NCBI GenBank assembly: GCA_031973215.1
Contig: DALYDK010000004.1
Coordinates: 20,970-84,969, forward strand
DNA from: DALYDK01 sp031973215
GTDB lineage: Bacteria; Patescibacteriota; Saccharimonadia; Saccharimonadales; CAIOMD01
Length of the DNA: 64,000 nucleotides
Direction of reading: 5' to 3'
Part shown: positions 42,004 through 49,732 of the stretch, one piece after another
Numbering within the stretch: the stretch's first letter is position 1
Layout of the letters: the number at the start of each line of letters is the position of its first letter
The notes under the pieces: generated by a model
Told to the model about the DNA's origin: nothing
Database searches by the model: none
Seen by the model: only the letters and a program-made list of their open reading frames with translations
Position numbers and translations under genes: made by a program

Positions 42004-42747
42004 CTAAGGTGCTGGTGAGTTTGGCACAACTACAACAAAAGTTGCTCCACTGGGCATAGTCTCGCCCTGAGGCAAACTACCAACAGTATATCCCAGAAGC
42101 TCAGCTGTTTTCTTGGCGGCTTCTGGCTCTTTTCCGGTAACATCGACAACTATTCCTGATGTAATAGCTGTTTGTGGGTTCGTTTTGCTAACAACAACAG
42201 CATTGTTAATTTTTTGCTTAATAGCCTGTTCTGCAGCTTCGGTTTTATCAGCCGGAGCAATGACTGCTATGTTTACAGTGCCAGCTAATATTTTTGAATA
42301 CTGATCAGAAGAAATTATTTTTTTCTCAGATGGCCTGTACAAAACAACAGTGTCAGCTTTTTCATATGCAATTAAAACATCGTTAAGTTTTGCTTCTTTC
42401 AAAAACTTAGTATCTTTTTTTAATTGTTCTAGTGATTTTTCATCTTTAAAAACAACAAATTTTGTCGGTTTTTCTTCATCATAACTAGGTATTTTATAAA
42501 GCGCCGACACTTCAGTAACAGTCTTCTTAGTTCTTTCTTCTTCCGTCATTGTTAGTTCTGTGTATTTATCATCTAATTGTTGATATTTAACAAAATAAAA
42601 GCCGCCAAAAATTAATGCAATTAATAGTATTGCCGTATAAATATATGGAGTTTTTTTCTTGCGCCTTTTTGGCCTTGGTGAATGCGTCACGTCTTTTGAA
42701 GTTGTTTGCGGAGCTGATTCTTTTGCTTTAGGTTTTTCGTCTTTCAT
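42004..42747 (-). CDS. Membrane protein with C-terminal LytR_C domain
   Basis: The 247-aa protein has a basic, proline-rich cytoplasmic tail, one helix (about residues 36-54) and an outer region. The final 90 residues match the LytR/CpsA/Psr C-terminal domain (IVVDVTGKEPEAAKKTAELL, GATFVVVVPNSPAP). The phosphotransferase LCP domain is absent, so it does not itself attach polymers. The LytR_C domain may bind wall polymers, which fits the neighbouring sensor kinase. Confidence 0.82.
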   Translation of the reverse strand: MKDEKPKAKESAPQTTSKDVTHSPRPKRRKKKTPYIYTAILLIALIFGGFYFVKYQQLDDKYTELTMTEEERTKKTVTEVSALYKIPSYDEEKPTKFVVFKDEKSLEQLKKDTKFLKEAKLNDVLIAYEKADTVVLYRPSEKKIISSDQYSKILAGTVNIAVIAPADKTEAAEQAIKQKINNAVVVSKTNPQTAITSGIVVDVTGKEPEAAKKTAELLGYTVGSLPQGETMPSGATFVVVVPNSPAP

Positions 42748-42824
42748 TATTACCTCTTAGTTATTTGTTAGAGTCTTTGACATAATTATAATTCTTAGCC
42801 CAATTTAGCACAAGCTTTATAAGA

Positions 42825-43835
42825 TTATTGAGCTTTTTTCAATATCACCTTAAATGATGAACCAACACCTTCAACGCTGTCTACGCAAATAGAGCCCTCG
42901 TTTTTAGACAGTATGCTTTTTGCAATAGACAAGCCTAGCCCGTACCCCTTTTGACCTTCTTTTGATCTGGAAACATCCGCTCTATAAAACCTATCAAATA
43001 TATGTTTCATATTTTCTTTTGATATACCTTTACCGTTATCCTTTATTTCAACCACGGCTTCCTGTCCTGAAACCCGGGTATTAACTGTAACCTGTTTACC
43101 CTTGGTGCTATATTTAATAGCATTTTCTAAAATAATAATTATTGCTTGTTCTATGCTGGCGGGGTCTACATTTACCATAATGGCATCTGAAGATTTTTTA
43201 TATATTATTTTTATATTCTTATTTTTGGCCATAGCATCTATTTTATTTAGTGCTCCATCAATCAAATCCCTTAAATCGATTAATTCAAAGTTCATTGCTT
43301 CGTACTCGTTATATCTGGCAACCTGCAAAAGCATGTCGGTAAGCCCGGTTAGCTTATGAAGCTCTTCTAGGTTGGACTCTAGCTGATCTTTTGCTTCTTC
43401 AAGAGTTAACTGTGGATTCATTAAAGTAACTTCAGTCTCTGTTTGCATTGCCGCAATTGGCGTTCTTAGTTCATGACTCGCATCTGCAGTGAATCTCTCT
43501 AAAGATCTGTGGGTATTCTCAATAGGCCTAAGAGTCCATCTAGCCAGGTAATAGCTCAAAAGACCACCAACAGCAATAACAAACAAGTTTACTACAGTAA
43601 GTCTTAGTAAAATTCTTCCTTTGGCTTCTATGTATTGATTATTGGCTTCTTGCAAAAATGCACTTTTTGCATAATTTGGCATGTTAAATCTGTCCAACCT
43701 ACTACTGTGTAATTTAAGGTCGTTTTCTATTTCATCTACTGAAAGTTGATAAATATTAACACTAAAAACAAAGCTTATAACAGCAAGTACTAGCAAATAA
43801 AAACCAGCTAGCTTAAGGTATGTTTTTTTAAACAT
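42825..43835 (-). CDS. Sensor histidine kinase
   Basis: The 336-aa kinase has two membrane helices (about residues 8-27 and 78-99) around a short sensor loop. The H box is FTADASHELRTPIAAMQTET, followed by N box LENAIKYST, G1 EIKDNGKGIS, F box FDRFYRADVSRSKE and G2 GYGLGLSIAKSI. It autophosphorylates and passes phosphate to the response regulator whose stop it abuts. Only about 45 residues are exposed, so it may sense membrane state. Confidence 0.95.
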   Translation of the reverse strand: MFKKTYLKLAGFYLLVLAVISFVFSVNIYQLSVDEIENDLKLHSSRLDRFNMPNYAKSAFLQEANNQYIEAKGRILLRLTVVNLFVIAVGGLLSYYLARWTLRPIENTHRSLERFTADASHELRTPIAAMQTETEVTLMNPQLTLEEAKDQLESNLEELHKLTGLTDMLLQVARYNEYEAMNFELIDLRDLIDGALNKIDAMAKNKNIKIIYKKSSDAIMVNVDPASIEQAIIIILENAIKYSTKGKQVTVNTRVSGQEAVVEIKDNGKGISKENMKHIFDRFYRADVSRSKEGQKGYGLGLSIAKSILSKNEGSICVDSVEGVGSSFKVILKKAQ

Positions 43836-44519
43836 CTATGATTTTTCCCCAAAGAAATAACCAAAGCCCCTTTTAGTATTTATGTAGCTTGGTTTTTTAG
43901 AGAATGGCTTATCGACCTTATTTCTTAAATATCCAACATAAACCTCTACGGTATTGGGTAAAATATCGGCATCATAATTCCAAACATGTGAAATTATTGC
44001 ATCTTTAGTTAAAATTCTTTCAGGGTTATTCATAAAATACTCAAGCAAAGCAAATTCTTTTGCCGTCAGGTTAATTAATTGTCCATCTCGTTTTACTGCA
44101 AAAGTTTCTCTGTTAAGAGAAAGGTCTTTGTATTTTAATAAATTATTAAGAGTAGCTTTGGGTCGCCTTAGAAGGGCTCTAACACGAGCAACTAATTCAA
44201 CAAATGCAAATGGCTTTACTAAATAATCGTCAGCACCGCTATTCAACCCATGCGCCCTATCTAGAACTTTATCTTTAGCAGTTAGCATAATTATAGGTAC
44301 ATGATTTCCACTAGACCTTAATTCTTCAATTATTCCAATACCATCAACAGTCCCTGGTAGCATTCTGTCTAGTACTAGCAGGTCGTATGGCTCGGTTGTT
44401 GCCATGGCTAGCCCGGTATCGCCATCATAAGCTATGTCAACAGCATAAGACTGCTGCTCTAATCCTCTTTTTATAGCGTTTGCAATTTTGTGTTCATCTT
44501 CTACAACTAGAATTCGCAT
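43836..44519 (-). CDS. OmpR/PhoB-family response regulator
   Basis: The 227-aa regulator has the receiver acidic pocket (VVEDEHKIANAIKRGLEQ), phospho-acceptor Asp in YDLLVLDRMLPGT, Thr/Lys switch (PIIMLTAKDKV, YLVKPFAF) and a C-terminal winged helix (NLTAKEFALLEYFMNNPERI). The kinase gene begins at the next base, a classic coupled pair. Its target genes are unknown; the adjacent envelope genes are candidates. Confidence 0.96.
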   Translation of the reverse strand: MRILVVEDEHKIANAIKRGLEQQSYAVDIAYDGDTGLAMATTEPYDLLVLDRMLPGTVDGIGIIEELRSSGNHVPIIMLTAKDKVLDRAHGLNSGADDYLVKPFAFVELVARVRALLRRPKATLNNLLKYKDLSLNRETFAVKRDGQLINLTAKEFALLEYFMNNPERILTKDAIISHVWNYDADILPNTVEVYVGYLRNKVDKPFSKKPSYINTKRGFGYFFGEKS

Positions 44520-44597
44520 ATACTATATTTTAATCTTTATTATCTGAAAAGTAACTGAGAATTTTATAAAAATAATATTAGTCGAGTTGTATGCGTG

Positions 44598-44846
44598 CTA
44601 CTTTGTAGCCGAAGCACAACAGTAAGGACATCCACACTTAGAGGCTTCTGCTGAACTTACTATAGATAATTGAGAATTATTTACGTCTGAATTATAGCTA
44701 GCGGTAACTACCTTATGGTAAATATGGCCTATAATTCTCCATCTGAAATCATTGTTAACAAACAACGTAATCAAAAAAATAGCTATTGTTAACATGCAGA
44801 AAATCAATAATGTATTTATGGAAGTATGGATATTTACTTTATTCAT
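44598..44846 (-). CDS. 82-aa membrane peptide ending in a cysteine cluster
   Basis: The protein has one helix (about residues 12-29) and an outside tail that ends SSAEASKCGCPYCCASATK, with four cysteines in six residues. The cluster could bind a metal or form disulfides. It lies 78 bp upstream of the response regulator on the same strand and may be in the same transcript. No family was recognised. Confidence 0.6.
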   Translation of the reverse strand: MNKVNIHTSINTLLIFCMLTIAIFLITLFVNNDFRWRIIGHIYHKVVTASYNSDVNNSQLSIVSSAEASKCGCPYCCASATK

Positions 44847-44912
44847 GATTGTTTAATTTTAGTTGTTTATGTTTTTTATTATATTACATAAACTACTTAT
44901 ATAATAAACAAT

Positions 44913-45179
44913 ATGCTGGTCAACAAAGACAATATACAACAGGGTACAGTTCACAATCTTCCGGATGATATCTTGGAATCGCTTAAAGAAGATTTATCGC
45001 TGGCGGAAAGATGGAATGACCTTACCCCGCTAGCTAGAAATGAATGGATTTGCTGGACCATTTCCGTAAAAAAACCAGAAACAAGAAAAAAACATATAGA
45101 AAGAATAAAAACAGATCTTTTAGCAGGTAAACGGCGGCCTTGTTGTTGGGCGGGTTGCATTCACAGAAATAAAAATTAA
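44913..45179 (+). CDS. YdeI/OmpD-associated (OmdA)-type small protein
   Basis: The 88-aa protein matches the core of the YdeI/OmdA family (PF13376): LAERWNDLTPLARNEWICWT, then ISVKKPETRKKHIERIKTDL and LAGKRRPCCWAGCIHR. Some members are linked to bacteriocin protection; the molecular role is unknown. A TATAAT box (44900-44905) ends 7 bp before the ATG with no RBS. Its end overlaps the next, converging gene by 4 bp. Confidence 0.85.
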   Translation: MLVNKDNIQQGTVHNLPDDILESLKEDLSLAERWNDLTPLARNEWICWTISVKKPETRKKHIERIKTDLLAGKRRPCCWAGCIHRNKN

Positions 45180-45568
45180 TTAGAACCTTTTATCAATACA
45201 TAAAAACAAAAAGCACTAACAAAAGTTACTACTGACATTATGCGCTCAAAAATTGTTTCTGCCGTAATGTTCCCAACTGTATTCATAAGCATCATAGCCA
45301 TGAATATAATTAAAACTACATATAATAACCGAGAGCTAACTACTGCTCTTACATACTCAACCCTCATTGCAACAAACCAAATCATTAATATATTTACTGC
45401 CAGTGAAACAAACTCAAGTAGCAATATTTGATTATGATTAATCACCCTGCCACCCCATACCATATCACTAGGAATAAGACTAATTATCACCATTACTGCA
45501 ATCATTATTCCAAAAATAGAAAAAAGTATTAAAGTATTTGCTGCTATTTTATTTTTGTTTTTTATCAT
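45176..45568 (-). CDS. Four-helix membrane protein of unknown function
   Basis: The 130-aa product has four hydrophobic segments (about residues 12-32, 45-66, 77-96 and 106-125) with short loops and no charged residues inside the helices. No family was recognised. It is convergent with the OmdA-type gene. Confidence 0.62.
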   Translation of the reverse strand: MIKNKNKIAANTLILFSIFGIMIAVMVIISLIPSDMVWGGRVINHNQILLLEFVSLAVNILMIWFVAMRVEYVRAVVSSRLLYVVLIIFMAMMLMNTVGNITAETIFERIMSVVTFVSAFCFYVLIKGSN

Positions 45569-45719
45569 ATCTATATTTATTATTATAAAGCTTTTTTTAA
45601 TTCATAAGCATTGTATTATATCAACAACATTAATTCTTCAGTATGCATACAATTGAGTTCTTGCTTCTGTATTAATTCAGCTTATAGTTATAAGTGTTAC
45701 TAACCACAAGGAGAAACTT

Positions 45720-45980
45720 ATGACTAAACAATGTCAAAGCTGTGGAATGCCCCTCCAGACCAAAAAAGGCGGTGACTGTAGGGGAACGGAAGCCGATGGC
45801 TCAAAAAGCGAAAAATGGTGTAGTCTTTGCTATAAAAATGGTTCATTTTGCAGAGCTGACTGCACTTTAGAAGAAATGAAAGCCATTGTAGATAACGCCC
45901 TAAAAGAAAAAGGTAGTGGTCATTTAATGCGCTGGGTGGCACAAAAACAGCTGCCTAGGTTAGAACGTTGGAAAAAATAA
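45720..45980 (+). CDS. Putative zinc-ribbon protein (PF12674 type)
   Basis: The 86-aa protein begins CQSCGMPLQTKKGGDCRGTE and continues WCSLCYKNGSFCRADCT, the cysteine pattern of the putative zinc ribbon family, then LEEMKAIVDNALKEKGSG. The function is unknown. A good AAGGAGA RBS and a TTGCTT-16-TATAGT promoter precede it. Confidence 0.85.
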   Translation: MTKQCQSCGMPLQTKKGGDCRGTEADGSKSEKWCSLCYKNGSFCRADCTLEEMKAIVDNALKEKGSGHLMRWVAQKQLPRLERWKK

Positions 45981-46090
45981 AATATTAACTTTATTTTCAC
46001 GCAAAAAACCACCCAAAACAAACCCAGAGCCAAAATCACACTGAGCTCTTAGGTAATTTCAAACTTTTTCTGAGGGTATTTTTGGATCAA

Positions 46091-46123
46091 TAAAAAAACA
46101 GAGAAGAGTGAGTCTTCTCTGTT
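46091..46123 (-). terminator. Terminator of the 53-aa gene
   Basis: AACAGAGAAGA / TCTTCTCTGTT with a 4-nt loop and T7 on the minus strand, 18 bp after the stop of the 53-aa gene. Confidence 0.85.
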
Positions 46124-46140
46124 AAAAAATGTTGGTATAT

Positions 46141-46302
46141 TTAAATCTTGGAGAGTATCCAAATAGCGCCCGCAAGCGCAAGAAAGAATAGCCCCAAACC
46201 AACTGGGGAACCCCAGCTGAACCACGATCCCCATGATCGCCAATGCCTATGGGTTTGTTCATACCAATCCATAGCTTCTTTTTCTTCTGTCTTTTTAGAC
46301 AT
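46141..46302 (-). CDS. 53-aa membrane micro-protein
   Basis: Minus strand: MSKKTEEKEAMDWYEQTHRH, WRSWGSWFSWGSPVGLGLFF and LALAGAIWILSKI before TAA. An AAGGAG RBS lies 7 bp before the ATG and a terminator follows. The N-terminal half is charged then Trp-rich; the C-terminal half is one helix. It could be a membrane anchor or regulator. A 100-bp leader with a long inverted repeat (CCAGT...TAAAATA / TATTTTACTGG) and a TATAAT at 46413-46418 lie upstream. Confidence 0.75.
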   Translation of the reverse strand: MSKKTEEKEAMDWYEQTHRHWRSWGSWFSWGSPVGLGLFFLALAGAIWILSKI

Positions 46303-46518
46303 AAATACGACTCCTTATTATTTTAATAGTGAGTCTCATAAATCGTTAACCAGTAAAATATTTATTCCCCGAGACTTAGGATATTTTATTAACTGGACTT
46401 ATTAACACTTTGATTATAACAGAATTAATTGGAATAATTTTGGACTATATGGTGTCTTATTTATTTCATTGCCAAATTATAAATATTTCTTGTATGCAAA
46501 ATTAATAGGGTTCAGAAT

Positions 46519-46719
46519 CTATTTTAGGTATTTACCTGCAACGCTTAACGCAAACGAAGTAAGGATGATAAATATATTAACAAAGAAAAGTTTAGTAAGA
46601 ATAGAGTGGTCTTCTGGCTGAATAAATACAACCAGTGAGCCAAGTAGCCCAAAGACTAACGACGATGAGATAAATACTCTGGTAGCTATTTTTGCACAGC
46701 TCAAGTATACCAAAATCAC
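46519..46719 (-). CDS. Small two-helix membrane protein
   Basis: The 66-aa product has two hydrophobic helices (about residues 14-32 and 43-62). Its GTG start overlaps the stop of the DUF1697 gene (GTGA), so it is probably co-translated. No domain was recognised. Confidence 0.6.
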   Translation of the reverse strand: MILVYLSCAKIATRVFISSSLVFGLLGSLVVFIQPEDHSILTKLFFVNIFIILTSFALSVAGKYLK

Positions 46720-47267
46720 CTATGTCGGGTTGCTTCTTGGCACATTAATGCCAACTTGTTAGCTGTGTTTGCATTTCTAATTGTTACTGATTTGTAAGAT
46801 TTTGTACCAGCAATTTTACTGTATCTTGTGCGACTAAAAGTTTTTATTGGCGCCGACCAAAAAATTACAGGTTCATAAAAGCCTACTTTTTCATATTCAG
46901 GATTAGCATCTCCTACTTCACGCATAACATCAACTGCTTTGTTTGGCGCAATGACAAAAAGTGCATCATGTTTAGCGTCTTCTTTATTCCACCACTGTGG
47001 AGCATTATCGATTGCCCTAACAAGGTCTATCGCAGAAATAACAGCACAAACAACATGAAACCCAAACTGCCCCTCAATAGCTTCTTCGCATTTTGTGACC
47101 AATTTAGCCAAATCAGCCTCATTGGACTCAAATAAAACATTACCCGAGTTTATGTAAGTTGTTACATTACTAAATCCTGCTTCCTCAAAGCATGTTTTCA
47201 GATCTGTCATTGAGACTCTGTTTTTGCCTCCGACATTTATACCTCTTAACAACGCAACGAAATTCAT
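46716..47267 (-). CDS. DUF1697 family protein
   Basis: The 183-aa protein starts FVALLRGINVGGKNRVSMTD and has the conserved FSNVTTYINSGNVLFES and FSRTRYSKIAG motifs of DUF1697. The function of the family is unknown. A TATAAA box 9 bp before the ATG suggests a leaderless transcript. It is an isolated unit with the small membrane protein downstream. Confidence 0.92.
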   Translation of the reverse strand: MNFVALLRGINVGGKNRVSMTDLKTCFEEAGFSNVTTYINSGNVLFESNEADLAKLVTKCEEAIEGQFGFHVVCAVISAIDLVRAIDNAPQWWNKEDAKHDALFVIAPNKAVDVMREVGDANPEYEKVGFYEPVIFWSAPIKTFSRTRYSKIAGTKSYKSVTIRNANTANKLALMCQEATRHR

Positions 47268-47355
47268 ATTAACTAGTTTATAACATTGAAAGATTAATTA
47301 AATCACTAAGTTATATCTTCAAGTACAGCTTCCAAATTACTTAGGCTGAAGTATT

Positions 47356-47480
47356 CTATTTCTTTATCAATCTGGCTAAATTTGTATTTATTTCATGAGC
47401 CGTATTTTGAGCTGCTTGGTTTATTGGCGTCTGCACTGAATTATTGTTACTGTTTATTTCTACATTGTTTTCAGTATTTT
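47356..47480 (-). other. Out-of-frame open extension of the deacetylase gene
   Basis: Immediately after the deacetylase stop, the -1 frame stays open for about 40 codons and reads IKNTENNVEINSNNNSVQTP, INQAAQNTAHEINTNLARLI and KK before TAG. The join is a run of eight A (complement of 47484-47491). Slippage there, or a sequencing error, would give a protein with a low-complexity Asn/Gln tail. The rest of the 47268-47355 gap holds nothing recognisable. Confidence 0.5.
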
Positions 47481-48230
47481 TTATTTTTTTTCGGCATTCA
47501 GTAGCTGTTCAACAGTAACAAATTTGTAGCCATCGGCTTTTAGATTGTTAATTATCGGCTCTATGGCATTTCTAGTTGCTACTTTATCATTCATGGCATG
47601 AAGAATAATTATAGATCCAGGGCTTACACTATTTGTTACATTACTAATAATTGCTTCTGTATTCCCATAACTATCTCCATAAGATTCCGGCTCTATGTTC
47701 CACATTATTGTCTTCATGCCAATTTTATTAACATAGTATGGCAGGTAAACAAGCTTTTTGCCGTATGGTGGACGGAACATAATCTCACCTTTATAACCAG
47801 CTTTTCTTATTGCACTGTTAGTTTTGTTAACTTCTGACTGTATTTTATTTGGCAATGTAAATACAAGCCTTGGATGTGTGTATGAATGGTTTCCAATTTG
47901 ATGCCCAGCCTCAATAAGTTTTTTGGTTTGCGATAGATTTTTATCTATTGAAGATCCCATTAAAAAGAATGTTGCCTTTACTTCGTTTCGACCAAGAATA
48001 TCAATTATTTCTTCGGTTGCGCCGGCACTAGGACCGTCGTCAAAAGTTAGCGCAACAATTTTTTCGTTAGTTTGTACCCTATCTGTTAGGCCCCCAAATA
48101 ACTGAAAAGTTCGGGCGTTAATTAGAATATATAATGAATAAGCCACAATTAATATGACAATCACAACTAAAACCTGCAACCATACTTTTTTGGAAACCAT
48201 ATTTATTTGTTGATGTTTGTTTGAGCTCAT
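47481..48230 (-). CDS. Polysaccharide deacetylase (NodB-type), membrane-anchored
   Basis: The 249-aa protein has an N-terminal helix (about residues 13-36) and a NodB domain. The motifs are VALTFDDGPSAGATEEIID (Asp-Asp metal ligands), GHQIGNHSYTHP (His ligands), FRPPYGKKL and the closing IILHAMNDKV. It would deacetylate peptidoglycan or chitin-like sugars outside the membrane. The start is set at the second Met, 48230, because a TATAAT (48237-48242) ends 6 bp before it. The frame ends inside an A8 run, with a possible extension. Confidence 0.9.
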   Translation of the reverse strand: MSSNKHQQINMVSKKVWLQVLVVIVILIVAYSLYILINARTFQLFGGLTDRVQTNEKIVALTFDDGPSAGATEEIIDILGRNEVKATFFLMGSSIDKNLSQTKKLIEAGHQIGNHSYTHPRLVFTLPNKIQSEVNKTNSAIRKAGYKGEIMFRPPYGKKLVYLPYYVNKIGMKTIMWNIEPESYGDSYGNTEAIISNVTNSVSPGSIIILHAMNDKVATRNAIEPIINNLKADGYKFVTVEQLLNAEKK

Positions 48231-48287
48231 AGCCTCATTATACAAAAACAATTGAGGATTATTTATCCTTATTAATAACTATTATCA

Positions 48288-48493
48288 TGGCTCGGGAGAC
48301 AGGATGCCTTTGGTGCGCTTCAAGCTTACTCGAAACAAGTTTCTGCGTGAGCTTGCCTGGCGCCCGAACCGCGAGGCTATGGTATTTTCTTTCAGAAAAT
48401 CCCAATCGCTGTTTAGAATTCAACCCCAGAAATGAAAAAACCGCCGGCAAATGCCGACGGATTTTTCATGGCTCCCGCAACCAGATTCGAACC
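48288..48493 (-). repeat. tRNA-associated element B, with tRNA-Asn-like 3' end and tRNA remnant
   Basis: Minus-strand order: a T-arm/acceptor tRNA remnant (48469-48493) without a matching 5' half, a terminator hairpin CCGTCGGCA/TGCCGGCGG with T6 (48441-48460), a small hairpin ATTTTCT/AGAAAAT (48384-48400), GGTTCGGGCGCC (48359-48370), then 21 nt later GAAA-CTTG-TTTC (48332-48343). It ends in a copy of the tRNA-Asn 3' end (48288-48304, 16 of 17 equal to 53994-54010). The layout matches elements A and C. The remaining sequence up to 48572 shows no gene. Confidence 0.6.
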
Positions 48494-48572
48494 AAGTGTC
48501 TCTATCACCTAATTTTTGGCTCACTTCATACTAGCTTACATCTGTTATTTATCGTAATTATTATTCGAATTT

Positions 48573-48824
48573 CTAAGAAATACCAAGTACAAGATCTACT
48601 TTTTTTCTATCAAAACCTAGTATCTTTTCTTCAGAACCATCTTCTGTTTCGATAATTGTAAAAGGAACGCCCAGCTGACCACTTTTTTCAAAAAGTTCTT
48701 GAGCTACCGATTGATCTATATCTGCATGTTTCTCTTCGTACGCAATATCTTTGCTTTGTAGATAACTCTTAAGCATTTTGCAGTATGCGCACGTCGCTGT
48801 GCTGTAAATTGTAATCTTTGACAT
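48573..48824 (-). CDS. Glutaredoxin-like protein
   Basis: The 83-aa protein has the glutaredoxin fold with active site TATCAYCKMLKSYL, the cis-proline loop QLGVPFTII and the following GFDRKKVD in place of the usual GFD/S glutathione motif. It likely moves electrons between small thiols and proteins. It is last in the msrB-msrA-grx row, 2 bp after msrA. Confidence 0.9.
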   Translation of the reverse strand: MSKITIYSTATCAYCKMLKSYLQSKDIAYEEKHADIDQSVAQELFEKSGQLGVPFTIIETEDGSEEKILGFDRKKVDLVLGIS

Positions 48825-48826
48825 AA

Positions 48827-49333
48827 CTACTCCTTATTATTAGGTTCCAAATAACTACTAAACGACCGTATATAATGACATGTATAACCTCCCGGGTTTT
48901 CTTGCAAGTAATCTTGGTGGTAGGGTTCTGCTGGCCAGAATTTTGTAAATGGCTCAAGAGTTGTAACAACCGGATTAGCCCAATTCCCCGAATCATTCAC
49001 TAGCTTAATCATTGCTTCCGCATCTTTGCGCTCTGATTCGTCCTGGTAGAATATGGCTGATCGATATGCAGAACCCACATCGTTACCCTGCCTATCGAGC
49101 GTAGTTGGGTCATGGACTCGAAAAAAATAATCTAGTAATTTCTTGTACGATGTTTTTGTGTCGTCGTATGTAATCTCAAGTCCTTCAGCGTGACCTGGAT
49201 GATTACGATAATCAGGATTATCGTTAGAGCCACCCGTGTAGCCTACCTCAGTATCAATTACGCCCATTTGTTCTCGAACAAGGTCTTCGAGACCCCAAAA
49301 GCAACCACCAGCAAAATATGCTTTTTTAATCAT
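48827..49333 (-). CDS. msrA: Peptide methionine sulfoxide reductase MsrA
   Basis: The true start is the ATG at 49333 (MIKKAYFAGGCFWGLEDLVR), giving 168 aa; a longer frame runs into msrB. The catalytic Cys is in GGCFWG, and the core YTGGSNDNPDYRNHPGHAEG and DPTTLDRQGNDVGSAYRSAI is typical. It repairs methionine-S-sulfoxide. It overlaps the msrB end by 8 bp, so the two are coupled. Confidence 0.96.
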   Translation of the reverse strand: MIKKAYFAGGCFWGLEDLVREQMGVIDTEVGYTGGSNDNPDYRNHPGHAEGLEITYDDTKTSYKKLLDYFFRVHDPTTLDRQGNDVGSAYRSAIFYQDESERKDAEAMIKLVNDSGNWANPVVTTLEPFTKFWPAEPYHQDYLQENPGGYTCHYIRSFSSYLEPNNKE

Positions 49334-49709
49334 TATTGCCAACTTTCTTTGTATCAAAATCAAGAGATAGCGAGTTAATACAGTAGCGCATACCTGTCGT
49401 ATCAGTAGGACCGTCATTGAATATGTGGCCTAAGTGACCACCGCAAGCAGCACATACCGCTTCTACCCGTACCATCCCGTGTGAGCTATCGGTAACTTCT
49501 TTAACGGCACCAGGTAACGCATCGTCAAAACTAGGCCAACCCGAACCTGAATCAAACTTTGTATCAGACGAAAAGAGTTGTGCATGACAGTTTGCGCAAT
49601 TGTACATACCCGACTCTTTGTTATTTAGATACTTACCTGTAAATGGTGCCTCAGTAGCTTTATTGTGAAGTACGGCTTTTTGTTCATTTGTTAAATGGTC
49701 ATTTTCCAT
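49326..49709 (-). CDS. msrB: Peptide methionine-R-sulfoxide reductase MsrB
   Basis: The 127-aa protein has the SelR fold with both zinc CxxC pairs (NCANCHAQLF and AVCAACGGHLGHIF) and the catalytic Cys in GMRYCINSLSLDF. It repairs methionine-R-sulfoxide. It lies between dipZ (23 bp) and msrA in an oxidative repair operon fed by the DipZ/thioredoxin electron route. Confidence 0.97.
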   Translation of the reverse strand: MENDHLTNEQKAVLHNKATEAPFTGKYLNNKESGMYNCANCHAQLFSSDTKFDSGSGWPSFDDALPGAVKEVTDSSHGMVRVEAVCAACGGHLGHIFNDGPTDTTGMRYCINSLSLDFDTKKVGNND

Positions 49710-49732
49710 GCTGCTTTGCTCCTTCTTTAAGT

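Noticed and set aside
46049..46243. 64-aa minus-strand frame
   Set aside because: It lies in another frame of the 53-aa gene and crosses its terminator.
48287..48655. 122-aa plus-strand frame over element B
   Set aside because: It is antisense to the tRNA-like repeats and glutaredoxin, with no RBS; the repeats explain the open frame.
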